DNA of 64,000 nt from Sphingobacterium sp. SYP-B4668. Lineage in GTDB: Bacteria; Bacteroidota; Bacteroidia; Sphingobacteriales; Sphingobacteriaceae. The notes beneath the pieces were generated by a model that searched no databases, was not told where the DNA came from, and saw only the letters and a list, made by a program, of their open reading frames with translations. The DNA lies in the NCBI RefSeq assembly GCF_027627455.1, contig NZ_CP115483.1, positions 1,674,001-1,738,000 of the forward strand, written 5' to 3'. The position numbers and the translations under genes are program-made. Positions 56,067 through 64,000 of this stretch are shown here, in pieces (position 1 is the first letter of the stretch; the number at the start of each line of letters is the position of its first letter).

Positions 56067-57245
56067 ATGGAAGTAAATGTTAATGAAAAGCGCGTTGGCC
56101 AGCAGATAAGAAGTTTTGAACGTGTGTTATCGGTCTATCAGGGGAAGGAACCATTTGCTCGATTTTTGACCCAGTTTTTTAGGGAAAACAAGCAAATGGG
56201 GTCTTCGGACCGAAGGATGACTTCCCGTCTATGCTATAATTTTTTCAGGATAGGCAATGCTGCCAAAGAACGGTCACTCTTAGAGCGATTGACAATTGCT
56301 GAATTCCTATGCGAACCACAAAGCGATGTCGTAGCGATTTACCAGCCATTATGGGTAGAGCAACAAGCTTATACTCCTGCTGAGAAACTGGCATTCTTGA
56401 CAAGCTCCGGTTTCATCAATAAGTTAGATATCTTTCCTTGTATACAACACCTATCTCCTTCCATTGATACACAAGCTTTCCTCAATAATCAGTTCGAGCA
56501 GCCGCATCTTTATATCCGTGTGCGGCGAGGTTCGGAGCAACTTGTTGAAAGGGCACTAATTAAAGCTGAAATAGCCTTTCAAGCATTAGAGAAAAATACA
56601 TGGGTACTTAAAAATGGGACCAATCTGCAGTTATTGAAAGGCATAACAGGTCACTATGAAGTCCAGGATTTATCATCCCAGCAAACGATGAAATTGATTA
56701 GTGTGACTGCCGGAGAAAAATGGTGGGATGCGTGTGCAGCGTCGGGCGGAAAAGCTCTTCTCTTTTTGGATCAGTATCCCGGCACGGATTTATTGGTATC
56801 AGATATTCGGATGAGTATCTTACGCAATCTCGATGAAAGATTTGATCAGGCCGGAATAAAGAAATACAGGAAGAAAATCATTGATTTAACGAAAGACCCT
56901 CTTGAAGCCCTCAACGGAGAGCAATTTGATGGAATTATTTTGGATGCACCTTGTTCTGGCTCTGGGACTTGGGGACGCAGCCCAGAAATGATAGCCCAAT
57001 TTAAGGAAAAGAATATTGCGTCATTCTCCGTATTGCAGCGTCAAATAGCTAAGAATGTGTTGCGTCATTTGAAGCCAGGAGGTACCTTACTATATATTAC
57101 CTGCTCGGTATTTAAAGAGGAAAATGAAGATACCATTCAATTTATAGAAGACAATCTCCACTGCAGGACTGAAAAGATATTGACACTAAAAGGATACGAA
57201 CATCGCGCTGACACGATGTTTGCTGCAAAGCTTGTCAAGGTATAG
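56067..57245 (+). CDS. RsmB/NOP-family RNA methyltransferase
   Basis: The 392-residue protein has an N-terminal helical region, and a C-terminal Rossmann domain with the AdoMet motif DACAASGGKALLF, the motif IV DAPCSGSGTWGR and the catalytic cysteine in YITCSVFKEEN. These two cysteines mark RNA m5C methyltransferases. The substrate (16S rRNA, as for RsmB, or other) is open. It starts 9 bp after the lipoprotein stop. Confidence 0.9.
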   Translation: MEVNVNEKRVGQQIRSFERVLSVYQGKEPFARFLTQFFRENKQMGSSDRRMTSRLCYNFFRIGNAAKERSLLERLTIAEFLCEPQSDVVAIYQPLWVEQQAYTPAEKLAFLTSSGFINKLDIFPCIQHLSPSIDTQAFLNNQFEQPHLYIRVRRGSEQLVERALIKAEIAFQALEKNTWVLKNGTNLQLLKGITGHYEVQDLSSQQTMKLISVTAGEKWWDACAASGGKALLFLDQYPGTDLLVSDIRMSILRNLDERFDQAGIKKYRKKIIDLTKDPLEALNGEQFDGIILDAPCSGSGTWGRSPEMIAQFKEKNIASFSVLQRQIAKNVLRHLKPGGTLLYITCSVFKEENEDTIQFIEDNLHCRTEKILTLKGYEHRADTMFAAKLVKV

Positions 57246-57256
57246 CCCTCTCTCTA

Positions 57257-57730
57257 CTACTCGCATTTTCCAGGAATCACAAGTACTGGGCATGCGGCCT
57301 TACGGATGACACCTTCAGATACACTTCCTGAGATGAAATGGTCGAATCCAGTACGACCATTGGATCCCATGATAATTAAATCTGCAGCCCATTCATGTGC
57401 TACCGACAATATTTCTTGTTTTACCGACCCCACCTTATTGAACGTAAATACCTCTCCAGCCTCTGTAAATTCTCTACTCATTCGTTCTAAAAAGTCCTGT
57501 GCCGATTTTTCTTGTATTTCAGTAACCTCTGGAATGATAATAGGTTGTTGACCCAAAAGTGGATCCGCACCGTAGCTTGCGGGTGTGGCGGGAGGGACTA
57601 CAGTCACCAAGGCGATAGAGGTCTTTAGCAATTTTGTAATCTCTTTCGCGTATAGTATGGCTTTTATCGAACACGGCGTGTCGTCAATCGCGACGAGGAC
57701 ACGTTGGAATTTTGGATGCGTTGCAGTCAT
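57257..57730 (-). CDS. Universal stress protein
   Basis: The 157-residue protein has a single UspA domain: FQRVLVAIDDTPCSIKAI at the start, and the ATP-binding signature GSNGRTGFDHFISGSVSEGV near 127-146 with G-x2-G-x9-G-S. It resembles stress proteins that bind ATP. It is convergent with the methyltransferase gene, 11 bp away. Confidence 0.93.
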   Translation of the reverse strand: MTATHPKFQRVLVAIDDTPCSIKAILYAKEITKLLKTSIALVTVVPPATPASYGADPLLGQQPIIIPEVTEIQEKSAQDFLERMSREFTEAGEVFTFNKVGSVKQEILSVAHEWAADLIIMGSNGRTGFDHFISGSVSEGVIRKAACPVLVIPGKCE

Positions 57731-57809
57731 GATTTATCATTTTAAAAAATTACCTTCGTGTTAGTAAAACATACATAAGCGCTATATTGTTTCACTACAA
57801 TCGATAATT

Positions 57810-58583
57810 ATGGCTATAGGCATTTGCAATTTATCAATAGTACCTTTGCGGGCAAGTGCATCGCACAGAAGTGAGATGGTCTCTCAAATATTATTTGGAG
57901 AAGCATTTGAAATTGTCGAACAAGATAGTGATTGGGCATCCGTCCGTACATTGCAGGAGACATATTCAGGATTTGTGCAGCAGGGACAATTTGTGGTTCT
58001 TACCGAAGATGAGTCAAAGATATATTATGATAAACCGCTTCATTTGATAGGAATTGATGGTGGTATCGCTACAAGTGGAGATATGCAGATCAATTTACTT
58101 CATGGTACCCGTATCCATACCGAAGTGCTTGACAAGTTGAACTTTGGAACTTTCACCTATCATCTAGAAGCCGATACCTTCGCACCTGTCGCCGAACGAT
58201 TTGATACGGATATCGAAGCTCTTGTACTGCATTACTTATCCACTCCATACCTTTGGGGTGGGCGTTCCCGTTACGGAATTGATTGCTCCGGATTTTCCCA
58301 GTTAATCTACAGTCATTTTAATATAAACTTACCTCGAGATGCCTATCAGCAAGCCGAATTAGGTGTTACAGTAGATTTTTTGACCGAAATCAAAAAAGGT
58401 GATTTAGCTTTTTTTGATAACGAGCAGGGACGAATTACCCACGTTGGAATCATGTTAGATGAAGAACGTATTATCCATGCATCCGCCAAGGTGCGGATAG
58501 ATCGCATGGACCTGGAGGGGATTTTCAATGCAGAGCTTAATAAATATTCGCATAGATTACGAATAGTAAAGCGGTTTCTTTGA
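57810..58583 (+). CDS. NlpC/P60 (C40) peptidase with SH3b domains
   Basis: The 257-residue protein has N-terminal SH3-like domains (residues 1-120; CNLSIVPLRASASHRSEMVSQ is an SH3b start) and a C-terminal NlpC/P60 domain with YLWGGRSRYGIDCSGFSQ (catalytic Cys), THVGIML (His) and HASAKV. It would cut D-Glu-meso-DAP links in peptidoglycan fragments. There is no signal peptide, so it may act in the cytosol on recycled muropeptides, as does YkfC. Its stop is followed by a 56-bp palindrome. Confidence 0.92.
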   Translation: MAIGICNLSIVPLRASASHRSEMVSQILFGEAFEIVEQDSDWASVRTLQETYSGFVQQGQFVVLTEDESKIYYDKPLHLIGIDGGIATSGDMQINLLHGTRIHTEVLDKLNFGTFTYHLEADTFAPVAERFDTDIEALVLHYLSTPYLWGGRSRYGIDCSGFSQLIYSHFNINLPRDAYQQAELGVTVDFLTEIKKGDLAFFDNEQGRITHVGIMLDEERIIHASAKVRIDRMDLEGIFNAELNKYSHRLRIVKRFL

Positions 58584-58639
58584 TATTTATCACTTAAAAT
58601 GATGATAAATTAATTTATCATCATTTTAAGTGATAAATA
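58584..58639. repeat. 56-bp perfect palindrome
   Basis: The arms 58584-58611 and 58612-58639 are exact complements with no spacer (28 bp each; the centre is TTAA). It begins at the base after the TGA of the NlpC/P60 gene. It is strongly AT-rich and has no T-tract after it. Confidence 0.9.
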
Positions 58640-58818
58640 GATGCTGCATACATGGTAAAAGCATACGTAGTTTCTTTTCCTATGAAATACGACATTTTTA
58701 ACCACGTGTGGCTAGGCTGTAGTTGTGTTGATGAATCAAATCAGCTTATTACCAATTGCCAGAATAACGAAGTCATGATATACATGTGAATTAAGACGCT
58801 TCTTCCAACTTTTTTGGG

Positions 58819-58826
58819 TAATTTTG
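58819..58826 (+). promoter_or_regulatory. -7 box giving a probably leaderless TPR-protein mRNA
   Basis: TAATTTTG matches TAnnTTTG and ends 4 nt before the ATG at 58831. Confidence 0.5.
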
Positions 58827-58830
58827 AATT

Positions 58831-59910
58831 ATGGACAATTTGGACGAGCAGATTTCACGACTAGACGAACAGTTCAATCACCTAGGTTTGGCAACTAACG
58901 TTTCGTTTGTTTTATCAAGTTTATATTTATTCCCTTCACCCGAGAATAAGCGCGAATATGGCGTTTCTATAGCAGTACCTCGAGCTGTTTCATTGGCTGT
59001 ATCAGCCATTAATCTATACACTGCAGATCAGATTGAAGAGGCGCAAGCAGTATATAGTCAAGCGATAGAAGCATACCCCGAGGAGCCTTTTTTCTATGCT
59101 TGTAGGAGTTTATTAAATACAGCTTTGGGCGATGATGAAGGTGCTTTTTATGACTATCAAGTCGCTAAGAAATTAGATTTCAATTATTATTCCTTTATGG
59201 AATGGATTGAACAGCGTGAGTTTGAGAAGGAACACCTCGCCAACAGCGAACACCTTTCTGATTTGAATGCCCTTGTCCATAAAGAACCTGCAAACGTTAG
59301 CCATCTCGTCAATCGTGCCTTGGAAAAGGTATACGCATTTGCATATTGGGGAGCATTAGATGACTATACGCTCGCTATTTCACTTAACCCCACTTTGGCT
59401 GAATTGTATGTTTACCGTGCCGCGTTACAGACTCGACTTCTTCGATATGATGATGCGCTTTTCGACTATAATAAGTCTATTGAATTGGACAGCACGCATT
59501 TCAATGCCTACATCTATCGAGCAAAATTGTATGCCGCTATTCGTGAATATGATTTGGCACTGCAGGATCTATACCGAGCAGAAAATCTACAATCCAATGA
59601 AATACCAGTATTTGAAGAACGGGCTACTATCTACCAAAAAATTGGAAATCTAGCGATGGCGGAGCAAGATTTTGACCGTTGGATCAGTATCGCAAAAGAA
59701 GATTTCTATCCGTATACCCTTCGAGCGGAATTATTAGAGAAGATGGAGAATTGGGATGGCGCTTTGGCCGACTATGATATGGCTATCCATCTAAATCCCT
59801 ACTATTCTGATTTGTATCAATATCGCGCCCAGATAAAGGAAAAGCTAGGGGATAAGACAGGTGCACAACTTGATTTTCAAAAATTTGAAGAACTGGAACA
59901 GGAGGGGTAA
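58831..59910 (+). CDS. Tetratricopeptide repeat protein
   Basis: The 359-residue protein is made largely of TPR units; the clear ones are at about residues 65-110 (AVYSQAIEAYPEEPFFYACRS), 175-210 (ALDDYTLAISLNPTLAELY), 210-245 (ALFDYNKSIELDSTHFNAYI) and 310-345 (ALADYDMAIHLNPYYSDLY). No signal peptide or catalytic domain is present, so it probably works as a cytosolic scaffold. It is monocistronic. Confidence 0.9.
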   Translation: MDNLDEQISRLDEQFNHLGLATNVSFVLSSLYLFPSPENKREYGVSIAVPRAVSLAVSAINLYTADQIEEAQAVYSQAIEAYPEEPFFYACRSLLNTALGDDEGAFYDYQVAKKLDFNYYSFMEWIEQREFEKEHLANSEHLSDLNALVHKEPANVSHLVNRALEKVYAFAYWGALDDYTLAISLNPTLAELYVYRAALQTRLLRYDDALFDYNKSIELDSTHFNAYIYRAKLYAAIREYDLALQDLYRAENLQSNEIPVFEERATIYQKIGNLAMAEQDFDRWISIAKEDFYPYTLRAELLEKMENWDGALADYDMAIHLNPYYSDLYQYRAQIKEKLGDKTGAQLDFQKFEELEQEG

Positions 59911-59912
59911 TC

Positions 59913-59945
59913 TTTAAGGAGCTTTCCACTGGACAGCCCCTTAAA
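59913..59945. terminator. Likely bidirectional terminator
   Basis: TTTAAGG-A-GCT pairs with AGC-C-CCTTAAA with one mismatch and an 11-nt loop between the convergent TPR and DUF72 genes. Confidence 0.45.
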
Positions 59946-59953
59946 TATTCATA

Positions 59954-60838
59954 TTAAGAAAAGAGCGTGTCATCTTTATGAGGACCTCTCAAATCTAAAT
60001 CAAAATTCTCATTTAACTTTTTGATGAAATGTGTAGCTAGTAGAGGTGATTCAAGCTCGATATTTTGATGGATAAAAAAATATAGATTTTCCAGACCTGC
60101 CGCTCTCCACTCTTTGATTACCTTCACCCAGTTATCCAGACGCTCATAGTCACTTGGGTGATTAGCACCTACATAGCGTACGAAAGCGCTGGTCGTTGTC
60201 AATCTCATATGTAACATATCCCGCCTCCCCGCTGTATCTACCAGGACATTGCTGATGTTGTTTTTTTTGAAAACTTCATATAGTTTTTCACTGATGTCTT
60301 TATCTGCAAACCATTCTGCATTGCGCACCTCCACGGCCAAAGGAACACCTTTTGGGAAGTCTTCCACAAATTTCTCCAATCTATCGAAGTCCTTGGGTTT
60401 AAAATTGTCAATCATTTGAAGGAACACCATTCCGAGTTTATCTTCAAAAAGGGCAACAGCATCCACAAAAGAAGCCACCTTCTCGCTGACGTTGAGCAGA
60501 CGACCAAAATGACTGATCGATTGTGGGATTTTTGGGAAAAATTTGAAATCTGCCGGAGTCTTTGATTTCCACGTTTCCACCTGTTCTTTAGAGGGACTAT
60601 TGTAAAAAGTAGCGTTCAATTCGATACTATTGAATTGGGTAGCGTAGTAGCTCAGTTCGTCTTTCGTACCACGGGGATAGAATCCTTTCAAATCCGTTTT
60701 GTTCCATTTTGCGCATCCCACAGACACTTCAAATGGACGAGTGAGGTCCCCTTTTCTCAAAACGTCCAACGTATCTGATGGTGTTGGGGGAAGTGTAAAA
60801 TCTATCTCTTCTGGGTTGCTGACTTGTCCAAATTTCAT
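59954..60838 (-). CDS. DUF72 family protein
   Basis: The 294-residue protein matches DUF72 (YecE-like), a TIM-barrel of unknown function: VGCAKWNKTDLKGFYPRGT near 40-58, FNSIELNATFYNSPS near 69-83 and RNAEWFAD near 173. It has no signal peptide. It is the last of a reverse-strand run that begins with gpmI, starting 12 bp after the MFS gene. Confidence 0.9.
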   Translation of the reverse strand: MKFGQVSNPEEIDFTLPPTPSDTLDVLRKGDLTRPFEVSVGCAKWNKTDLKGFYPRGTKDELSYYATQFNSIELNATFYNSPSKEQVETWKSKTPADFKFFPKIPQSISHFGRLLNVSEKVASFVDAVALFEDKLGMVFLQMIDNFKPKDFDRLEKFVEDFPKGVPLAVEVRNAEWFADKDISEKLYEVFKKNNISNVLVDTAGRRDMLHMRLTTTSAFVRYVGANHPSDYERLDNWVKVIKEWRAAGLENLYFFIHQNIELESPLLATHFIKKLNENFDLDLRGPHKDDTLFS

Positions 60839-60850
60839 TACCTAATTAGT

Positions 60851-62032
60851 TTATCTGTTTATTCGTTTATCATAACCAAGATGCGCTATCAACGTGAGGA
60901 GAGTAAAGCTGATACCCACTGCTACTACCCCTGTCCATCCATATGCTTTCCATGCTTGTGCCGCTAGGTATGTACCCGTAGAACCCCCAATGAAATAGCT
61001 CACCATATATACGGTGTTCAGCCTGTTGTTGGCTCCTAGATTGAGTGCAAAAAAGCTTGACTGATTCATGATATGCATTGATTGCAATCCTAAATCTATG
61101 AAAATAATGCCAATAATCAATCCAAAATAAGTGCCACCACCAAAATAAAATATGATCCAGCTTGCTAGCATTATCAATGTAGAGAATAACACGATTTGAT
61201 AGGCACTGACTTTGTGTGACAATTTTCCCACCAAAGCCGCTGCTAATGCCCCTGCAGCGCCGACCAATCCAAAAGAACCTACTATTGCTGGGCCATCATG
61301 AAAGGGAGGACCTTCCATATGGAAGACCAAGGTGGTCCAGAAGGCGCTAAAGGCTCCAAATCCCATAGCCCCTCTAAATGCGGCCAAACGGAGTACAGGT
61401 TGTGTTTTGGTTAGTGAAATCAACGATTGCATTAGCGCTCTATAGGATCCTTTGAAAGTAGGTGTGTTTTCAGGCAGCTTGATAGCTATTAGTACAGCTA
61501 GTATAACCATAGCAGCGGCTGCCGCCCAGTACATCTCCCGCCATCCAAAGAAATCCCCTACTATGCCGCTTACTACGCGAGAGAGGAGGATGCCTATCAA
61601 TAGTCCGCTCATTACCGTTCCGATTGCCGAACTACGCTTCTCCGGTGAGGCCATTTCAGCAGCCATCGGGACAAAAATTTGGGGTATTACTGATGTGAAT
61701 CCTACTAAGAAACTAAGAGGGAGTAACCAATTGACAGAAGGAGCCAAGGCCATGCCCATAAGGGATAGGATAATAAAGACAAAGTCTATAAGTATAATTC
61801 GCTTGCGTCGCAACATGTCCCCCAGCGGTACGATAAATAGGAGTCCAAAAGCATAGCCAATTTGGGTGAGTACGGCAATGTTGCTGATGCTTGATTCGCT
61901 GACGCTAAAGTCTTTGGCCATCAACGCAAGCAGGGGTTGGTTATAATAGTTGTTTGCGACTACCAATCCACTTCCGATAGCCATTAACCATAATAGTGAA
62001 GGAGTGAGTCCGACGCTTTTTGAGTCAACCAT
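60851..62032 (-). CDS. MFS transporter
   Basis: The 393-residue protein has about 12 hydrophobic helices and the MFS motif after helix 2, here FIVPLGDMLRRKRIILI near 67-83. It resembles YfcJ/YnfM-type and arabinose-efflux-like permeases in which the substrate is unknown. It is 29 bp after the lipoprotein gene and 12 bp before the DUF72 gene. Confidence 0.9.
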   Translation of the reverse strand: MVDSKSVGLTPSLLWLMAIGSGLVVANNYYNQPLLALMAKDFSVSESSISNIAVLTQIGYAFGLLFIVPLGDMLRRKRIILIDFVFIILSLMGMALAPSVNWLLPLSFLVGFTSVIPQIFVPMAAEMASPEKRSSAIGTVMSGLLIGILLSRVVSGIVGDFFGWREMYWAAAAAMVILAVLIAIKLPENTPTFKGSYRALMQSLISLTKTQPVLRLAAFRGAMGFGAFSAFWTTLVFHMEGPPFHDGPAIVGSFGLVGAAGALAAALVGKLSHKVSAYQIVLFSTLIMLASWIIFYFGGGTYFGLIIGIIFIDLGLQSMHIMNQSSFFALNLGANNRLNTVYMVSYFIGGSTGTYLAAQAWKAYGWTGVVAVGISFTLLTLIAHLGYDKRINR

Positions 62033-62061
62033 GATCTATTTTTTTCGATATGAGGCTTTTG

Positions 62062-62616
62062 CTATTTGCCCTGAAATCTTCCCTCTACGTGATAGGTATT
62101 GTCACTGATTAGATTGATATGTTGCTTTTTATCAATAGCATATAATGAGTCTGTCACGTACACCAATTGTTCCACCGTATTGTACAGCATATTGTTGGTA
62201 ATCTTTTCAATGCGCACAGCATGTACTTGACCATCTTGATTTTCTGTAATTATAATTTTCTGAACGGTAAGATCCGGTTGTAAAGCCGTGTATATGATAT
62301 CACAGTCCAGGTGTTGGACCTTATACAAGCCAACATTTGCCTTTTTATTGATATCTGATGATAGAAATGACGAAAGCTCATTTTCCCAATTCGAAATCTT
62401 GAGTGATTTTGTCTCTTTTTCCCCATCTTTTGCAACTGTTTTTTCAAGGGTAGGATTGGCTTGGGTCAATCGTATAGTTTCAGCTCGAAAGAAGCTATCT
62501 AAGGAGAAGTAGTAACGCTCATTGTTAGAAGAGGTGGTTACATTGTTGGTGCATGCTGTTAATAATAGAGCACCGATCCCGATTCCGATCAGTGCTCTAT
62601 AAATAAGATTATTCAT
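62062..62616 (-). CDS. Lipoprotein of unknown function
   Basis: The 184-residue product has a lipoprotein signal with the lipobox LLTAC, Cys22, followed by TNN. The mature domain (YYFSLDSFFRAETIRLTQANP, then VQKIIITENQDGQVHAVRIEK) is beta-rich. I do not recognise a named family. It starts 17 bp after the gpmI stop. Confidence 0.8.
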   Translation of the reverse strand: MNNLIYRALIGIGIGALLLTACTNNVTTSSNNERYYFSLDSFFRAETIRLTQANPTLEKTVAKDGEKETKSLKISNWENELSSFLSSDINKKANVGLYKVQHLDCDIIYTALQPDLTVQKIIITENQDGQVHAVRIEKITNNMLYNTVEQLVYVTDSLYAIDKKQHINLISDNTYHVEGRFQGK

Positions 62617-62633
62617 CTTGTAAGTGTTTCTAT

Positions 62634-64000
62634 TTAGCTAACTAAAATATTGCCAGACATGTCCACAGGAATCTCTACACCCAATATTTTTAATATAGTA
62701 GGTGCAATATCTCCCAATTTACCGTCATTGACATGATGGTAGTCCTTATCAATAAGAATACACGGGACCAAGTTGGTCGTATGTGCCGTATTGACCGATC
62801 CGTCTTCATTGATCATAAACTCCGAATTTCCGTGATCCGCGATGATAATAAAAGAATAACCCAATGCAATCCCTTTCTCAACAACCTGCTTTGTGCATGA
62901 ATCTACGGTCTCCACTGCTTTTACTACTGCTTCAAATACTCCCGTATGTCCTACCATATCTGGATTCGCAAAATTCAGACAAATGAAATCTGGTTGCTTA
63001 CTTTCCATGTCATCGATAATTGCGTCTGTGATACCTTGAGCACTCATTTCGGGTTGAAGGTCATAGGTCGCTACTTTTGGTGAAGGGACAAGCAGACGGT
63101 GTTCACCTTCAAATTCTTTCTCCCTACCTCCTGAAAAGAAAAACGTGACATGCGGATATTTTTCTGTTTCAGCAATACGGGTTTGAGTCTTATTATTTCG
63201 TTCCAAGACTTCACCAAGTGTATTGGTCAAGTTGTCCTTTTGGAAAACTACCTGCACTCCCTTAAATGTCTCGTCATAGGCAGTCATGGTTACATAGTAC
63301 AAATCCAATGCGTGCATGTTGTACTCTGGGAAGTTCTTTTGCGTCAACGCTATGGTTATTTCTCGGCCTCTATCCGTTCTGAAGTTATAGCACAGTACGA
63401 CATCGCCTTCTTGAATAGTCGCTTTTGGTGTCCCATCTGCATTGGTGATGACGATTGGTTTTACAAATTCATCGGTGATATTTTCATCGTACGATTGTTG
63501 GATAGCTTCCACAATATTGTCGGTAGGTACGCCTGTTCCATGTACTAATAAATCATAAGCTTCCTTCACACGTTCCCAACGATTGTCCCTGTCCATCGCG
63601 TAGTACCGGCCAATGGCTGAGGCTAAAGTGCCTGAGGAGTGGCTAAGATATTCTTGCATGTCTTTAACGTATCCGATTCCTGAATTTGGATCGGTATCTC
63701 TTCCATCTAAGAAGGCGTGGATGAATACTTGCTCACTGCTTAATCCAGCATTTTGGGCCGCATCACATAGTCCTTTGAGGTGTTTGGTATGGGCATGTAC
63801 GCCTCCATCTGATAGCAAACCAATGAAATGAACTTTTTTATTGTTTTCTTTAGCGTAGTTGAAAGCATTGACTAGTACTTCGTGGGTATTGAAGACTCCA
63901 TCACGTACAGCTTTATGGATGCGTCCTAGTTCTTGATATACTACACGACCAGCACCTAGGTTCATGTGTCCTACTTCCGAGTTGCCCATTTGGCCTTCAG
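62634..64000 (-). CDS. gpmI: 2,3-bisphosphoglycerate-independent phosphoglycerate mutase (N-terminus outside window)
   Basis: The frame is open to the window edge, and the first visible residues (E-G-Q-M-G-N-S-E-V-G-H) contain the catalytic serine of the NSEVGH motif, near residue 62 in full-length enzymes, so about 60 residues are missing. Other signatures are DGRDTDP, YAMDRDNRWER, the metal-ligand segment FANPDMVGHTG near the end and IIADHGNSE. It interconverts 3- and 2-phosphoglycerate in glycolysis, using Mn2+. It heads the reverse-strand run gpmI-lipoprotein-MFS-DUF72. Confidence 0.97.
   Translation of the reverse strand, partial: EGQMGNSEVGHMNLGAGRVVYQELGRIHKAVRDGVFNTHEVLVNAFNYAKENNKKVHFIGLLSDGGVHAHTKHLKGLCDAAQNAGLSSEQVFIHAFLDGRDTDPNSGIGYVKDMQEYLSHSSGTLASAIGRYYAMDRDNRWERVKEAYDLLVHGTGVPTDNIVEAIQQSYDENITDEFVKPIVITNADGTPKATIQEGDVVLCYNFRTDRGREITIALTQKNFPEYNMHALDLYYVTMTAYDETFKGVQVVFQKDNLTNTLGEVLERNNKTQTRIAETEKYPHVTFFFSGGREKEFEGEHRLLVPSPKVATYDLQPEMSAQGITDAIIDDMESKQPDFICLNFANPDMVGHTGVFEAVVKAVETVDSCTKQVVEKGIALGYSFIIIADHGNSEFMINEDGSVNTAHTTNLVPCILIDKDYHHVNDGKLGDIAPTILKILGVEIPVDMSGNILVS

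Noticed and set aside
58584..58639. Perfect palindrome as insertion-sequence ends
   Set aside because: There is no spacer, no transposase and no target duplication that I can see; it is kept as an unexplained palindrome.

Overview
The window is an AT-rich chromosomal segment of a Bacteroidota bacterium, most probably a member of the Sphingobacteriaceae (Sphingobacterium or Pedobacter type). The evidence is the repeated promoter signature TAnnTTTG with an upstream TTG about 17-20 bp away, the near absence of Shine-Dalgarno sequences, an OmpA/beta-propeller protein of the PorE type, the long NusB, the DUF1573 lipoprotein - yajC - ybbR - coaE block, a fatty acid 2-hydroxylase of the kind used for sphingolipids, and several short secreted or lipoprotein families. 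It is core-genome-like: there are no insertion sequences, integrases, phage genes or CRISPR arrays.

Layout. 1-6 kb: a 5'-truncated OmpA-family envelope protein, two cold-shock-domain proteins, a front-end fatty acid desaturase and an MsbA-type ABC exporter. 6-13.5 kb: a leucine-dehydrogenase-like gene, nusB, a DUF1573 lipoprotein, yajC, ybbR, coaE, an MBL-fold nuclease, three tRNA genes (Val, Phe, Phe) and mnmA. 13.5-16.5 kb: a compact reverse-strand glycolytic cluster of pfkA, a divergent BadF-type sugar kinase and gapA. 16.6-24 kb: a Nudix-fold regulator and a TetR-TolC-adaptor-RND efflux operon. 24-28.3 kb: glmS and a DUF4954 beta-helix protein. 28.3-36.4 kb: a YqaE/Pmp3 peptide, a HAD phosphatase/TauE pair, an Nramp transporter fused to a universal stress domain, an SDR protein, PPK2, a SatD-like/DUF3307 pair and fatty acid hydroxylase. 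36.5-43 kb: secreted or membrane-anchored accessory proteins (beta-lactamase-fold serine hydrolase, GH78 rhamnosidase, DUF2807, PKD protein). 43-46 kb: a TetR/nitroreductase operon, patatin and an alpha/beta hydrolase. 46-58.6 kb: twin tRNA-Arg genes, adk, obgE, panB, an RluA-type pseudouridine synthase, a TlpA-like thioredoxin, pyrF, guaA, a lipoprotein with a periplasmic-binding fold, an RsmB-type methyltransferase, a universal stress protein and an NlpC/P60 peptidase. 58.8-64 kb: a TPR protein, and a reverse-strand run of gpmI (truncated by the window end), a lipoprotein, an MFS transporter and a DUF72 protein.

How they fit. Most genes are housekeeping: glycolysis (pfkA, gapA, gpmI), nucleotide and cofactor synthesis (adk, guaA, pyrF, coaE, panB), amino-sugar supply (glmS), translation and RNA modification (mnmA, RluA type, RsmB type, obgE, tRNAs). 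Envelope functions form the second theme (desaturase, hydroxylase, ABC and RND exporters, OmpA protein, lipoproteins).

The points most worth a second look are: a SatD-like protein that looks like a palm-fold nucleotide-cyclase domain joined to a winged helix, translationally coupled to a DUF3307 membrane protein with paired His/Asp residues and preceded by a perfect operator-like palindrome; a leucine-dehydrogenase homologue whose catalytic lysine is serine; several promoters placed so close to the start codon that the mRNAs should be leaderless; a 56-bp perfect palindrome directly after a stop codon; and enzymes with degenerate active sites (ABC exporter, sugar kinase, SDR, Nudix regulator).
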